Assembly: GCA_963925735.1 (NCBI GenBank)
Contig: CAWUUH010000049.1
Location: 1-64,000 of the forward strand
Length of the DNA: 64,000 nt
Origin: UBA4582 sp013204195
GTDB taxonomy: Bacteria > Pseudomonadota > Gammaproteobacteria > Pseudomonadales > Azotimanducaceae
Direction of reading: 5' to 3'
Part shown: positions 1 through 8,185 of the stretch, one piece after another
Numbering within the stretch: the first letter of the stretch is position 1
Layout of the letters: the number at the start of each line of letters is the position of its first letter
Notes under the pieces: model-generated
Seen by the model: only the letters and a program-made list of their open reading frames with translations
Database searches by the model: none
Told to the model about the DNA's origin: nothing
Program-made: the position numbers and the translations under genes

Positions 1-136
1 CCTGAAAAGTGCCGCCCCAAGCCTCTGCACACACTTTCGTGATAGCCGCGGTCAGGGTGGTCTTGCCATGGTCAACGTGACCAATCGTGCCGACATTTAA
101 GTGCGGCTTCTTACGCTCGAACTTCTCTTTACCCAT
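1..136 (-). CDS. tuf: Elongation factor Tu, N-terminal part (cut by window edge)
   Basis: The minus strand from 136 reads MGKEKFERKKPHLNVGTIGH followed by VDHGKTTLTAAITK, the canonical EF-Tu N-terminus with its P-loop (GHVDHGKT). EF-Tu is the GTPase that delivers aminoacyl-tRNA to the ribosome. Only about 45 codons are present; the rest lies outside the window. The gene follows a Thr-Tyr-Gly-Thr tRNA cluster on the same strand, which is the conserved context of the tufB copy, so tufB is the likely locus name, although tufA and tufB proteins are normally near identical. Confidence 0.95.
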   Translation of the reverse strand, partial: MGKEKFERKKPHLNVGTIGHVDHGKTTLTAAITKVCAEAWGGTFQ

Positions 137-318
137 TTTTCGCTAAATCTCCGTAATCCGCGCCAGAACCGAAATGCTTGTGAGCCTTTTTCGTTGTCCT
201 GCCAATGCCATTTTTCAAACTTATTTAAAGTCTCAATCGCAAACCAAATCGGCCTGCCGACAAAGCCCTAAAACCTGTACTCGTCTAACCACTTACTTAC
301 TATCACCAACATCTGGAC

Positions 319-394
<76 letters not shown>

Positions 395-503
395 GTATCA
401 CTTCCCACACGTCCTTAACTCCTGTCGCACCTGTTCCGGTAACTTTTCGTCACCACGACCCTTTTAACCGCAACCCGTCGTTCTACTGCCCTTCGGCGGC
501 GAT

Positions 504-577
<74 letters not shown>

Positions 578-640
578 ACTTCGCTTACCAAAATTGTTGC
601 TATCGCATGTCTCTTTTGAACAAAAAACTAGACTCCACAT

Positions 641-724
641 TGGTGGAGGGGGGTGGATTCGAACCACCGAAGCTCGCGCGTCAGATTTACAGTCTGATCC
701 CTTTGGCCACTCAGGAACCCCTCC
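641..724 (-). tRNA. tyrU: tRNA-Tyr(GTA)
   Basis: This is a class II tRNA with a long variable arm. Acceptor GGAGGGG pairs with CCCCTCC, CCA is encoded, and the anticodon loop contains GTA between CAGACT and AATCTG. It is second in the conserved cluster. Confidence 0.97.
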
Positions 725-900
725 CAAAAGAGGCGCTAGATTCTGCCTTCGAGTCTATGCAATGTCAAACAAAATTTAATAATAAAGAACCGTCGCTTGC
801 GAAAAAACGCCTTCGCAAACTTCTAGAACGTATTGGCTTTCCCTTTCTTCCTTCACTTGCCTTGCCTTGCTGCTTTCTGTCATCTAAGGCTTGTAGCCTA

Positions 901-976
901 TGGTGCCGCCACCAAGAGTCGAACTCGGGACCTACTGATTACAAATCAGTTGCTCTACCAGCTGAGCTATAGCGGC
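901..976 (-). tRNA. thrU: tRNA-Thr(TGT)
   Basis: The acceptor GCCGCTA pairs with TGGCGGC (one G-U pair), and CCA is encoded. Anticodon stem ACTGA/TCAGT encloses loop TTTGTAA (anticodon TGT). It is first in the thrU-tyrU-glyT-thrT-tuf cluster and lies directly behind the promoter at 1012-1040. Confidence 0.97.
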
Positions 977-1011
977 ATTGGCTTTTCATGGCCAGGTCAG
1001 ACAGGATGCGG

Positions 1012-1040
1012 ATATTATGCGAAGACGGCCCGTTGTTCAA
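1012..1040 (-). promoter_or_regulatory. Sigma-70 promoter of the tRNA-tuf operon
   Basis: On the minus strand TTGAAC (1040-1035) is followed by a 17-bp spacer and TAATAT (1017-1012), then a G+C-rich discriminator (ccgcatcc) typical of stable-RNA promoters. It sits about 35 bp ahead of tRNA-Thr(TGT) and just overlaps the 3' end of the upstream SPOR gene. Not experimentally known; inferred from sequence. Confidence 0.7.
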
Positions 1041-1753
1041 ACATCTATGGAGTTATTTTTAGAACAAACCTGCATTTTTTGCTGAATGGCCGGAAAATCG
1101 ACCAAAATCGCCGCCCACAGACTTGAATCAAGCACCAAGGTGCTCGTCGATTGCGGCGCGAAAACCCAATACTCGCGATCAATTCGCGGAATTTCCCGAA
1201 TTCGGGTCTCATAACCCTCATCAACGAAGCCCTGCCTGGCGATCTCTGCAGCAGCTCGCGTGGAGAATAAACCCATCGAGATACCCAAAGCGTCGGGTCC
1301 CTGCGTAATAACATAGCTATCTATCTCGCTGGACTTCAGTATTCGCAGTACTCGAAACGCGTCCTGCAAGGTTTTCGCAGGCGGAATCAAGACCCGATAG
1401 TCATTCTCACCGGACGGCTTATCAACCGCTCGTAGAACCACGTCAAACGCTCGCGCCTTGAGCGACTCAACCAAAGCTTGGCCGGCAAAGAGGTCCGGCA
1501 TAGGCCCGAGCGCAGAACATTGGGCATTATCGCTGGACTCGCCGTAGATGGGATTGTTAACAACCTGATTGAGCTGTCGAACCCGCTCCAAATCTCGCGC
1601 CACCTCCTTTGTTAGGACAATAGCGCCGACCCCCTTCGACGGCGGCTGTGGGGCCGGGAATTCGAGTACGCTCGCAGAACGAACGTCGCGATAAGCAGCA
1701 TAGGCAAAATAACCAACATTCAGCATGAGCAGGAAAAAAAAGACATTACGCAT
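1037..1753 (-). CDS. SPOR-domain membrane protein (downstream of birA)
   Basis: The 238-residue protein starts with a short cytoplasmic end and one hydrophobic anchor (about residues 3-20, VFFFLLMLNVGYFAYAAY). A Pro-rich linker follows, and the C-terminal half (about 95-190) resembles a SPOR peptidoglycan-binding domain (DYRVLIPPAKTLQDAFRVLR, then SMGLFSTRAAAEIARQ). The start at 1753 is preferred over an upstream one because ATG overlaps the birA stop by 8 bp and begins right before the anchor. In Pseudomonas-type genomes a SPOR protein occupies this place but is separated from birA by coaX, which is missing here. Precise role unknown; binding to denuded septal glycan is inferred from the domain. 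Confidence 0.75.
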   Translation of the reverse strand: MRNVFFFLLMLNVGYFAYAAYRDVRSASVLEFPAPQPPSKGVGAIVLTKEVARDLERVRQLNQVVNNPIYGESSDNAQCSALGPMPDLFAGQALVESLKARAFDVVLRAVDKPSGENDYRVLIPPAKTLQDAFRVLRILKSSEIDSYVITQGPDALGISMGLFSTRAAAEIARQGFVDEGYETRIREIPRIDREYWVFAPQSTSTLVLDSSLWAAILVDFPAIQQKMQVCSKNNSIDV

Positions 1754-2891
1754 TATCCGCACTCGCCAACCGTAAACTGACCTCACCCGCATTGAATGAC
1801 TGAACGCCACCCTTGGTCAACAAAAGCAATTGACCGCTGGCATCGATGCCGTGATCAACACCCGGAATAACTTGCTCGCCGAGCCTTACCTCCACCGCCT
1901 GACCGCGATACTGATTGTACGCCGGCCACGCTGCAGCATAGGGCGCAAAGCCCGTCACCTCAAACGCTTGCAGCGCTGGCACCAGGTGATTCAGCAGGAC
2001 GGAAACTACTTGATCACGAGACAGCTCTACGCCCTCAGGCACCACGCTCCAGGGCTGATCAATCGACTGAGCGTCCACGGCACTCAAAGCCAGATTGATA
2101 CCGATGCCCAGCACAACATTAACCATGTTATTTGCGGGTACAACCTCGACCAATATGCCTCCAAGCTTACCGCGCCCCAATATGACGTCGTTAGGCCACT
2201 TCAAACCGACGTCTGTCACACCTAACGCCCGCAGACTATCAACCACCGCTATACCCGTCACCAGGCTCAACCCACTAAGCGCCGCCACAGGCGTCCGGAA
2301 TTGCCAACCAAGACTCATATAAACGTTTCGACCAAAGGGACTGATCCACTGCTTACCCCGTCGCCCCTTGCCCGCTAACTGTTGCTCGGCCAAGCTGACA
2401 GCGCCGTGGAAAACTGAAGAGCCAGTACGCTTGAGCACATCGTTATTCGTCGAGTCCGTCACCCAATGAACATCCAGCTCCCCTAGCACCCGCCTTACCG
2501 GTTCGAGCAACTCATCGAGAATACGGGCCTTATCAAGCAATTGCAGCGGCGCCGCGAGCGCCAGCTGCTGAAGACCCAAATTTACGTTACCACTCGCCGA
2601 ACCATGTGTGCGCCCGATATCTTTCTCAACACCTGTCGCAACATCGGTCTCAACACTTGTCTCAACAGTTGTCTCAACAGTTGTCTCAACAACAGAAATG
2701 CCGAGCTTGACGAGCTCGCCCCGCAACGCCGGGGTCGAGTCCACAGTCTCACCGCGGGCGAGACTACGGATTTGACCGATTAACATCTGCCGCGGTTCTT
2801 GCAATGGCTCACTTGACACAAAAGGCATCCTGCTCATCTCTAAGGCGTCTGGAACGCTAAAATCGAATTGTGGCACACCGCGCTGACGCAA
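1746..2891 (-). CDS. birA: Biotin--[acetyl-CoA-carboxylase] ligase with degenerate DNA-binding domain
   Basis: The catalytic domain is complete: KGRRGKQWISPFGRNVYMSL (biotinyl-AMP loop, GRRGK), LKWPNDVI and KLGGILVE, then the C-terminal SH3-like domain. It attaches biotin to carboxylase carrier protein. The N-terminus is unusual. The segment LARGETVDS runs almost directly into LRGELVKLGISVVE, so roughly 24 residues that should hold the second and recognition helices of the BirA winged helix are missing, and a run of VETT-like units follows. Repressor activity is therefore doubtful. The open frame starts at a TTG (2891); ATG codons at 2837, 2828 and 2786 are alternatives, and 2786 (MLIGQIRSLARGE) best matches where BirA proteins begin. 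It overlaps the SPOR gene by 8 bp. Confidence 0.88.
   Translation of the reverse strand: MRQRGVPQFDFSVPDALEMSRMPFVSSEPLQEPRQMLIGQIRSLARGETVDSTPALRGELVKLGISVVETTVETTVETSVETDVATGVEKDIGRTHGSASGNVNLGLQQLALAAPLQLLDKARILDELLEPVRRVLGELDVHWVTDSTNNDVLKRTGSSVFHGAVSLAEQQLAGKGRRGKQWISPFGRNVYMSLGWQFRTPVAALSGLSLVTGIAVVDSLRALGVTDVGLKWPNDVILGRGKLGGILVEVVPANNMVNVVLGIGINLALSAVDAQSIDQPWSVVPEGVELSRDQVVSVLLNHLVPALQAFEVTGFAPYAAAWPAYNQYRGQAVEVRLGEQVIPGVDHGIDASGQLLLLTKGGVQSFNAGEVSLRLASADNA
2623..2694 (-). repeat. Six 12-bp tandem repeats inside birA
   Basis: On the plus strand six consecutive 12-mers related to GTCTCAACAGTT occur at 2623, 2635, 2647, 2659, 2671 and 2683. The two central copies are identical and the flanking ones diverge. 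As the unit is a multiple of three it is in frame and encodes four-residue units (VETT, VETT, VETS, VETD, VATG, VEKD) in the linker between the damaged helix-turn-helix and the ligase domain of BirA. Confidence 0.9.
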
Positions 2892-3060
2892 GGAACATTA
2901 AGGACTGAACAAAAAGGGGCATGCAGCAACAATCGCTGCACATTAGCCTACTAATGAGAATGAATAGTTTCGCTAGACGGATTCGTAATAGTGCGCGACG
3001 CTTGTCGGCGAGATCTCCCCCGCGCAAGACCAGCGCTCTGCGACTCGCAGGGAAAAAATA

Positions 3061-3136
3061 TGGTGGAGCCAGACGGGATCGAACCGTCGACCTCCTGCGT
3101 GCAAGGCAGGCGCTCTCCCAGCTGAGCTATGGCCCC
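3061..3136 (-). tRNA. tRNA-Ala(TGC)
   Basis: Acceptor GGGGCCA pairs with TGGCTCC (one G-T pair), CCA is encoded, and the anticodon loop carries TGC (CCTGCCT-TGC-ACGCAGG). It lies 157 bp behind tRNA-Ile(GAT) on the same strand. The pair is normally found in the 16S-23S spacer, but no rRNA sequence is seen on either side. Confidence 0.97.
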
Positions 3137-3293
3137 AGATAAACTGGATAAAACAAGGCAGGGATTCTCCGCTAAAGCGCATGTTCACGCAAGCGTTACC
3201 CTACTTCCTGACGCCCATTGTACCTGGCACATCAGGACTTCCAACAGAACCTCTCGATCTTTTCTGCCATCTATTTGGCACATCTCGAAATTC

Positions 3294-3370
<77 letters not shown>

Positions 3371-3458
3371 AACTACAAACTTTCGCTTAGCTCGAAACCC
3401 GAGAGCTCAGCGACCAACACTTGACTCATCGCATAACTTGCCAATAAGACTTCCACTC

Positions 3459-3479
3459 CTCGCCTTCGAGCAAGGCGAG
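3459..3479 (-). other. Perfect 8-bp hairpin in the tRNA-Ile leader
   Basis: The inverted repeat CTCGCCTT-CGAGC-AAGGCGAG (arms 3459-3466 and 3472-3479) lies just downstream of the promoter for tRNA-Ile/tRNA-Ala. No T-run follows on either strand, so it does not look like an intrinsic terminator. It would form a stem near the 5' end of the tRNA precursor. Confidence 0.5.
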
Positions 3480-3486
3480 GTCGCGT

Positions 3487-3514
3487 ATTATACGCACGCT
3501 TGGCGCATTTACAA
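3487..3514 (-). promoter_or_regulatory. Promoter for tRNA-Ile/tRNA-Ala
   Basis: On the minus strand TTGTAA (3514-3509), a 16-bp spacer and a perfect TATAAT (3492-3487) are followed by a GC-rich discriminator (ACGCGACC), as in growth-rate-controlled stable-RNA promoters. It sits between the tyrS stop and tRNA-Ile, the place where an rRNA operon promoter would lie in related genomes. Confidence 0.65.
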
Positions 3515-3516
3515 CA

Positions 3517-4839
3517 TCAAGTCATCACAATCATGTGATGACTTTTTTTGCCCTTCTGAATGAGGTAGTAACGCCGGTACAAAGCCGAGGCTCTGGTCAG
3601 CTGTAGAGACTCGTCTATAACCTTTTCTCCGTTGACCGATACGGCATTAGATTGAACCAACTTGCGGGCCTGGCCCAACGTCACTTCGCCTCGGGGCGTG
3701 ACTGCCAGCCCAGACGCGACCAGCGCTTCCAGCAAACCTATCGATCCGTCGGCGACTTGAGTGACGGGCAGGCCGTCCTGCGATAGTTGCTGCATGTCCG
3801 CCTCGACCAGGGCCGCTAGCGTGTTTCTAAAAAGCGCCTCGGTGATGCGCAATGCGGCCGCTAATCCTTCATCGCCATGTACCAGTCGAGTCACCGCCTC
3901 GGCAAGCGCCTTATGCGCCTCCTGCATGCCTGGGTCCTGCTGATGTGATGCAGCCAGGCGAGCCAACTCTGGATCACCGAGGAAGGTAAAAATTTTCAGA
4001 TATTGGACAACATCGGCGTCAGAGCAATTGCGCCAGAACTGGTAAAACGCATACGGCGAGGTCTTCTGTCGATCTAACCAGACTGCGTTGCCCATACTCT
4101 TCCCGAACTTGGTGCCGTCAGAGTTCGTGATCAAGGGGTAGGTTATCGCGTGCGCATGACGACCATTCATGCGCCGTATCAGATCCATGCCGCTGGTAAT
4201 ATTACCCCACTGGTCACTGCCTCCCATTTGGATGGTGCAGTCATAACGCTGATTAAGGATCACAAAATCGTAGGACTGCAGGATCATATAACTAAACTCA
4301 GTATAGCTAATGCCCTGTGACTCATCTTCGAGGCGCCGCTTGACTGTCTCCTTCTGTATCATGGCGTTAACACTAAAGTGCTTGCCAATATCTCGCAAAA
4401 AATCAATGACCGTTAGCTGCTCCGTCCACTCAGCATTATCCACCACAATCGCCGATGTCGAACCACAATCGAAATCCAGAAACGCACTGGCTTGCTGCCT
4501 AATTTTAACCACAAAATCTCGAACAACGTCCGCTGATTTCAGCTCGCGCTCACTGCTTCGACCACCTGGGTCACCAATCATGCCCGTCGCCCCGCCCACC
4601 AATAAAATGGGCTTATGGCCCGCCAGCTGAAAACGGCGCAAAGCTAACAAGGGCACCAAATTGCCAATATGCAAACTATCTGCCGTCGGGTCGAAACCGC
4701 AATACACGGTCCTCGACTCAGCTTGCAGATGAGCCACTAAATCCTCCTCACTGCTAACTTGGGCAATCAAGCCGAGCGAGCGTAACTTACCTAAAAGGTC
4801 TTGCTGCATACCCATGTGTCGCGCCTCATTCCTATTCAT
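3517..4839 (-). CDS. tyrS: Tyrosyl-tRNA synthetase
   Basis: This class I aminoacyl-tRNA synthetase charges tRNA-Tyr. It has the E. coli-type N-terminal core (YCGFDPTADSLHIGN; HIGH-like motif HIGN at residues 57-60), a KFGKS signature (KMSKS loop, near residue 245), and a C-terminal S4 RNA-binding domain ending about 30 residues after VNGEKVIDE. The frame opens at 4839 (MNRNEARHMGMQQ); the ATGs at 4815 or 4809 are good alternatives because GAGG lies about 8 bases before MGMQQ. The gene is monocistronic, divergent from the M23 peptidase gene. Confidence 0.96.
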   Translation of the reverse strand: MNRNEARHMGMQQDLLGKLRSLGLIAQVSSEEDLVAHLQAESRTVYCGFDPTADSLHIGNLVPLLALRRFQLAGHKPILLVGGATGMIGDPGGRSSERELKSADVVRDFVVKIRQQASAFLDFDCGSTSAIVVDNAEWTEQLTVIDFLRDIGKHFSVNAMIQKETVKRRLEDESQGISYTEFSYMILQSYDFVILNQRYDCTIQMGGSDQWGNITSGMDLIRRMNGRHAHAITYPLITNSDGTKFGKSMGNAVWLDRQKTSPYAFYQFWRNCSDADVVQYLKIFTFLGDPELARLAASHQQDPGMQEAHKALAEAVTRLVHGDEGLAAALRITEALFRNTLAALVEADMQQLSQDGLPVTQVADGSIGLLEALVASGLAVTPRGEVTLGQARKLVQSNAVSVNGEKVIDESLQLTRASALYRRYYLIQKGKKSHHMIVMT

Positions 4840-5001
4840 TGGCCTTCAGTGTCACGGGGATCGGGGCAACCTTGCCATAGACGCCCGTTAACCACCTTCA
4901 CCTGACCGGCGAGGGCGCAAAAATACAGGAAACTCAGATAATTTCAAGATAAATGACCATCAAAGTAGGCCCTAAGCTCGCGATACTTTCCGGCTAAAGG
5001 G

Positions 5002-5030
5002 TTTCCATTTTCCCCTATTTTTTATATAGT
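5002..5030 (+). promoter_or_regulatory. Possible promoter of the M23 peptidase gene
   Basis: TTTCCA (5002-5007), a 17-bp spacer and TATAGT (5025-5030) lie in an AT-rich patch about 50 bp before the start codon. The -35 match is modest, so this is a suggestion only. The rest of 4840-5078 shows no recognised site. Confidence 0.35.
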
Positions 5031-5078
5031 TACCGTCGATTTATCACAAACCACAATAATTACTGACGACACCCTAAC

Positions 5079-6419
5079 ATGTCTATGGAAGCTTATCCCA
5101 AGACTCACTTGAAAATCGCCCTCGCTACCGCGTGCTGCTTGCTGGTCATGATCACCACATTACCTGAGAAACAAGCGCCGGAGATGTCTAGAGTCCCCGT
5201 GTCTTTGTCGATTCTGCCACATGAGATCGACAGGCATTTCGTCGAGCCCGTCGAACCAGTCGCCGAGGCGATCGACGAGCCCCTCAAGCCGACTCAAACC
5301 CGCATTACGATCAAATCCGGGGACAGCCTGTCGGCAATCTTCAGCCGCGCCGGGCTTTCAGCTGGAGAGCTACAAAGGGTCATGGAGCTCGGCAAATCAG
5401 TGGCCGTATTAAAACGCATCATTCCCGGCAAAACATTGGTGTTCGAGATTGATCCATCGGGCCAGCTCATCACCTTGAATTACGAAGAAACGCCACTGAA
5501 ACACTTGGTCATTACCCGCAAGGGTGAACATTTTCAATCCTACTGGCAAGAAGCAGAAGCTGAAACACTGATCTCTTATGGTTCGGCATCCATTACCAGC
5601 GACCACCCATCGCTATACCACGCTGGCAAGGCTGCAGGACTGTCCGACGCGCTCATCATGAAACTCAGCTATGTCTTTCAGTGGGATATCAGTTTCGCCC
5701 TGGATCTGCGCCAAGGAGATTCGTTCTCTGTGTTATTTGAAGACATCTATGTCGATGGTGAGAAAGTCAAAGAGGGTGAAATACTCGCTGCACAATTCAA
5801 TAACATGGGCAAAGTCTACACCGCCGTCAGGTATGTCGACAGCGCCGGACGGCAAGACTATTTCGCCCCGGATGGCAGCAGTTTGCGCAAAGCCTTCTTG
5901 CGGGACCCGGTGCATTTTTCCCACGTTAGCTCAAGCTTCAACCTGAAACGACTACACCCTATACACAACCGCGTGATGCCTCACCGCGGGATTGACTACG
6001 CTGCCAACACCGGCACTCCCGTATTGGCCGCTGGCGACGGCAAAGTGAGCGGCGCTCGTCAAAATAACGCCTCAGGTCGTTATGTGGTCATCCAGCATGG
6101 CGAGCAATACACCACGAAATATTTGCACCTATCGGCATTTGCGCAGGGAATTCGTTCCGGAAGCACAGTAAAACAGGGGCAGGTTATCGGCTATGTTGGC
6201 GCTTCAGGCTGGGCAACAGCCCCTCACCTGCACTATGAATTCTTGGTTGATGGTGTCCACAGAAATCCGCGCACTGTGAAACTGCCTGACGCTCAACCTA
6301 TCCCCAAGGTTGAGCTTGATCGCTTCGTGCTTTCGACTCAGACACTGCTGGCGAGATTGAATTCAGTCGCTGGAAACACCAACCTAGCACTTTTAGAAAC
6401 GCCCAATCGCTCTCGCTAG
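5079..6419 (+). CDS. M23-family murein endopeptidase, MepM/YebA-like
   Basis: The 446-residue envelope protein has an N-terminal signal anchor (about residues 11-29, KIALATACCLLVMITTL) and an OapA/LysM-like glycan-binding segment near 75-125 (TRITIKSGDSLSAIFSRAGL). A linker is followed by a C-terminal LytM/M23 domain with zinc ligands HRGID (about 302-306) and HLHYEF (about 382). Family members cut peptide cross-links in peptidoglycan so that new strands can be inserted. It is divergent from tyrS and converges on erpA. In Pseudomonas-type genomes anmK lies between this gene and erpA; here only 92 bp separate them. Confidence 0.9.
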   Translation: MSMEAYPKTHLKIALATACCLLVMITTLPEKQAPEMSRVPVSLSILPHEIDRHFVEPVEPVAEAIDEPLKPTQTRITIKSGDSLSAIFSRAGLSAGELQRVMELGKSVAVLKRIIPGKTLVFEIDPSGQLITLNYEETPLKHLVITRKGEHFQSYWQEAEAETLISYGSASITSDHPSLYHAGKAAGLSDALIMKLSYVFQWDISFALDLRQGDSFSVLFEDIYVDGEKVKEGEILAAQFNNMGKVYTAVRYVDSAGRQDYFAPDGSSLRKAFLRDPVHFSHVSSSFNLKRLHPIHNRVMPHRGIDYAANTGTPVLAAGDGKVSGARQNNASGRYVVIQHGEQYTTKYLHLSAFAQGIRSGSTVKQGQVIGYVGASGWATAPHLHYEFLVDGVHRNPRTVKLPDAQPIPKVELDRFVLSTQTLLARLNSVAGNTNLALLETPNRSR

Positions 6420-6511
6420 TCGCGCACTGGGCAATCCTCGACGCTATAGGGCTAACACTACAATACTCGATGATATTCGATGATGCGGGTTGCTATTGGC
6501 GCTACCCTGAG

Positions 6512-6865
6512 CTAAATCGAGAAGGAGTTACCGCAACCACAGGTTGAACTGGCATTCGGGTTAGTGACAACAAACCTGGAACCTTGCAGATCTTCTTTGA
6601 AGTCCACTTGCGCTCCCGCCAGATATTGGAAGCTCAAGGCATCCACGACCAACGTCACACCCGCGTTCTCAATAATGGTGTCATCATCCTCAACGTCCTC
6701 ATCGAAGGTGAAACCATACTCGAATCCGGAACAACCGCCGCCCGTCACGAAAACCCGAAGCTTCAATGCGGGATTTTCTTCCTCTGTAATTAGGTTTTTA
6801 ACCTTATGGGCTGCTGAGTCCGTGAACTTCAGGCCGGCAGGGGTATAGGTTGACACTTCACTCAT
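6512..6865 (-). CDS. erpA: Iron-sulfur cluster insertion protein ErpA
   Basis: This is an A-type carrier of 117 residues, the usual length. The three conserved cysteines that hold the cluster are present: C45 in TGGGCSGFEYGF, and C109 and C111 in STCGCGNSF. It passes Fe-S clusters to apoproteins such as IspG/IspH. It lies downstream of the bactofilin gene on the same strand, as in related genomes. The IscA-like alternative is less likely given the neighbourhood and the GGGCSGF context. Confidence 0.93.
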   Translation of the reverse strand: MSEVSTYTPAGLKFTDSAAHKVKNLITEEENPALKLRVFVTGGGCSGFEYGFTFDEDVEDDDTIIENAGVTLVVDALSFQYLAGAQVDFKEDLQGSRFVVTNPNASSTCGCGNSFSI

Positions 6866-6924
6866 AGGCTCTATCTAGCATCCATGGCCGGAGAATCAAG
6901 CGGCCAACAATAAAAAAGTATGTA

Positions 6925-7434
6925 TCAGGCAGTCTTGGTCTGCACGCCACCTGCGATTGATGGGCCGGGTATTGAAGAAGGCATTGTAGCAGGTTTATCC
7001 AAAATTCCATGCTGCCGCGGGACAACCTGACCCTCAGCAACCGAACTTTCCGCCGCAGCAAGACTCTTCACACCCGTATTACCTGGGTTAGCATAGACGA
7101 GGCTGCCATCAAGCCGACTGCCCTCCACCATTTCGACGAGACTGTAGAACACATTGCCTTCGACCTGCGCATTGACGGCGAGTTCCACATGCTTATCTGA
7201 GCGAATATCGCCGAAGACCTTACCGTTGACCACAACGTTGGGGGCACTAATATTACCATGAACAGCGCCACTTTCGCTCACCGTGACTTGCGCATTGGAG
7301 CCAACCTCAGCAAAAATATTGCCCTTAACGCAGCCATTGATCAGCAGCTGATCCTTAAAGTGGATATCACCCACAAGCTCACAATTATTTGCGATCAGTG
7401 TAATACCGGCATCCTTCATTTTTTTTCCGAACAT
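6925..7434 (-). CDS. Bactofilin (polymer-forming cytoskeletal protein)
   Basis: A short N-terminal tail containing NNCELVGDIHFKDQLLING leads into regularly spaced beta-helix repeats with G-N/D-I patterns (VKGNIFAE, VHGNISAPN, VFGDIRSD, VEGNVFYS), the hallmark of bactofilins. An unstructured Pro/Ser-rich C-terminal tail follows. Bactofilins self-assemble without nucleotide and scaffold cell-wall enzymes. I start at the ATG at 7434 because AGGA lies 6 bases upstream; the TTG at 7440 would have no spacing from it. The gene is tightly linked to the DUF6776-like gene upstream and erpA downstream; the nearby M23 peptidase gene (5079-6419) may be functionally linked. Confidence 0.9.
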   Translation of the reverse strand: MFGKKMKDAGITLIANNCELVGDIHFKDQLLINGCVKGNIFAEVGSNAQVTVSESGAVHGNISAPNVVVNGKVFGDIRSDKHVELAVNAQVEGNVFYSLVEMVEGSRLDGSLVYANPGNTGVKSLAAAESSVAEGQVVPRQHGILDKPATMPSSIPGPSIAGGVQTKTA

Positions 7435-7440
7435 ACTCAA

Positions 7441-7462
7441 TCCTCGCTCAATCCTCGCTCAA
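7441..7462. repeat. 11-bp tandem duplication at the DUF6776/bactofilin junction
   Basis: TCCTCGCTCAA occurs twice back to back (7441-7451, 7452-7462). The repeat covers the last codons and stop of the upstream gene and supplies the ribosome-binding AGGA for bactofilin. Confidence 0.9.
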
Positions 7463-8185
7463 TCGCCACTCGAATGCCTGCTCTAAGCTCTCCACGTTTT
7501 GATCCGACGGAAGGACCATCACTACCAGCTGCTCAGGAACAAAGCCCTCAGGAAATTCAACCTCACCTTCTATCTTCTGGAAATACCGAAACCGGAACTT
7601 GATCTGGCTCGCACGATCGGCATTTAACTCGTTTAACTGATAACTTTTCAGATTACCGTTCAGCTTGCCCGCCACAGAGACTTCAACCATTCCACGCACG
7701 TAGTCATGCTTTTCAACGACCTGAGTGAGGTGCAAACTGAAGCTAAAGCGACCGGGCACATCTGACACAGAAATATCGAATTGTTCTATACGCAGACCAT
7801 TTGCCTCGGAGCCCGGCACCATCAAGCCTTTATAAAATCGAATTTCTTCGTTGAGCTCAGCAATTTCGCTTTGCAAAGCCTCCACCGATTGTCGAACCTC
7901 TTCGTTAGACAGCAAATCAACCTCGCCGCCTAATTTCTCATCAGCGAGTTCTTGGCGGGTATGCTCCAAGGCTTTTTCATTCCGCGCCAAAGATTCCAAA
8001 AGGGCATCTCGCTCCGCCAGCACCCCACGTTTGGCCGCCAAACCTTCATCCAAACCATAGAGGTAGGCCAACCCGCTTAGCGTTGCCAATACCACCAGAC
8101 TCAAACTGAACACTCCGAATCGGTACCAGGGCCTGTGCGGCACCACAACCATTCGATGCAGCTTGCTGCCTTTTACTGTCGCCAT
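7448..8185 (-). CDS. DUF6776-like membrane-anchored coiled-coil protein
   Basis: The 245-residue protein has a basic N-terminus, one membrane segment (about residues 22-43, FGVFSLSLVVLATLSGLAYLYG), a coiled coil of roughly 70 residues (ERDALLESLARNEKALEHTR onward), and a beta-rich C-terminal domain (SFSLHLTQVVEKHDYVRGMV). I recognise it as the protein usually found beside bactofilin and erpA; its function is not known. The frame opens further upstream at 8332, but the ATG at 8185 (MATVKGSKLHRM) places a basic stretch directly before the anchor and gives the usual length. A link to bactofilin-guided envelope work is inference from context. Confidence 0.75.
   Translation of the reverse strand: MATVKGSKLHRMVVVPHRPWYRFGVFSLSLVVLATLSGLAYLYGLDEGLAAKRGVLAERDALLESLARNEKALEHTRQELADEKLGGEVDLLSNEEVRQSVEALQSEIAELNEEIRFYKGLMVPGSEANGLRIEQFDISVSDVPGRFSFSLHLTQVVEKHDYVRGMVEVSVAGKLNGNLKSYQLNELNADRASQIKFRFRYFQKIEGEVEFPEGFVPEQLVVMVLPSDQNVESLEQAFEWRLSED

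Noticed and set aside
594..1126. Plus-strand frames across the tRNA cluster
   Set aside because: They run antisense through tRNA genes; peptides such as GFEPPKLARQIYSL are translated tRNA sequence.
2892..3060. Remnant of 5S or 23S rRNA beside tRNA-Ala
   Set aside because: I looked for conserved rRNA segments in 2892-3060 and 3137-3293 and recognised none.
3459..3479. Hairpin as tyrS terminator
   Set aside because: The stem is perfect, but no T-run follows and it lies downstream of the tRNA promoter rather than directly after tyrS.
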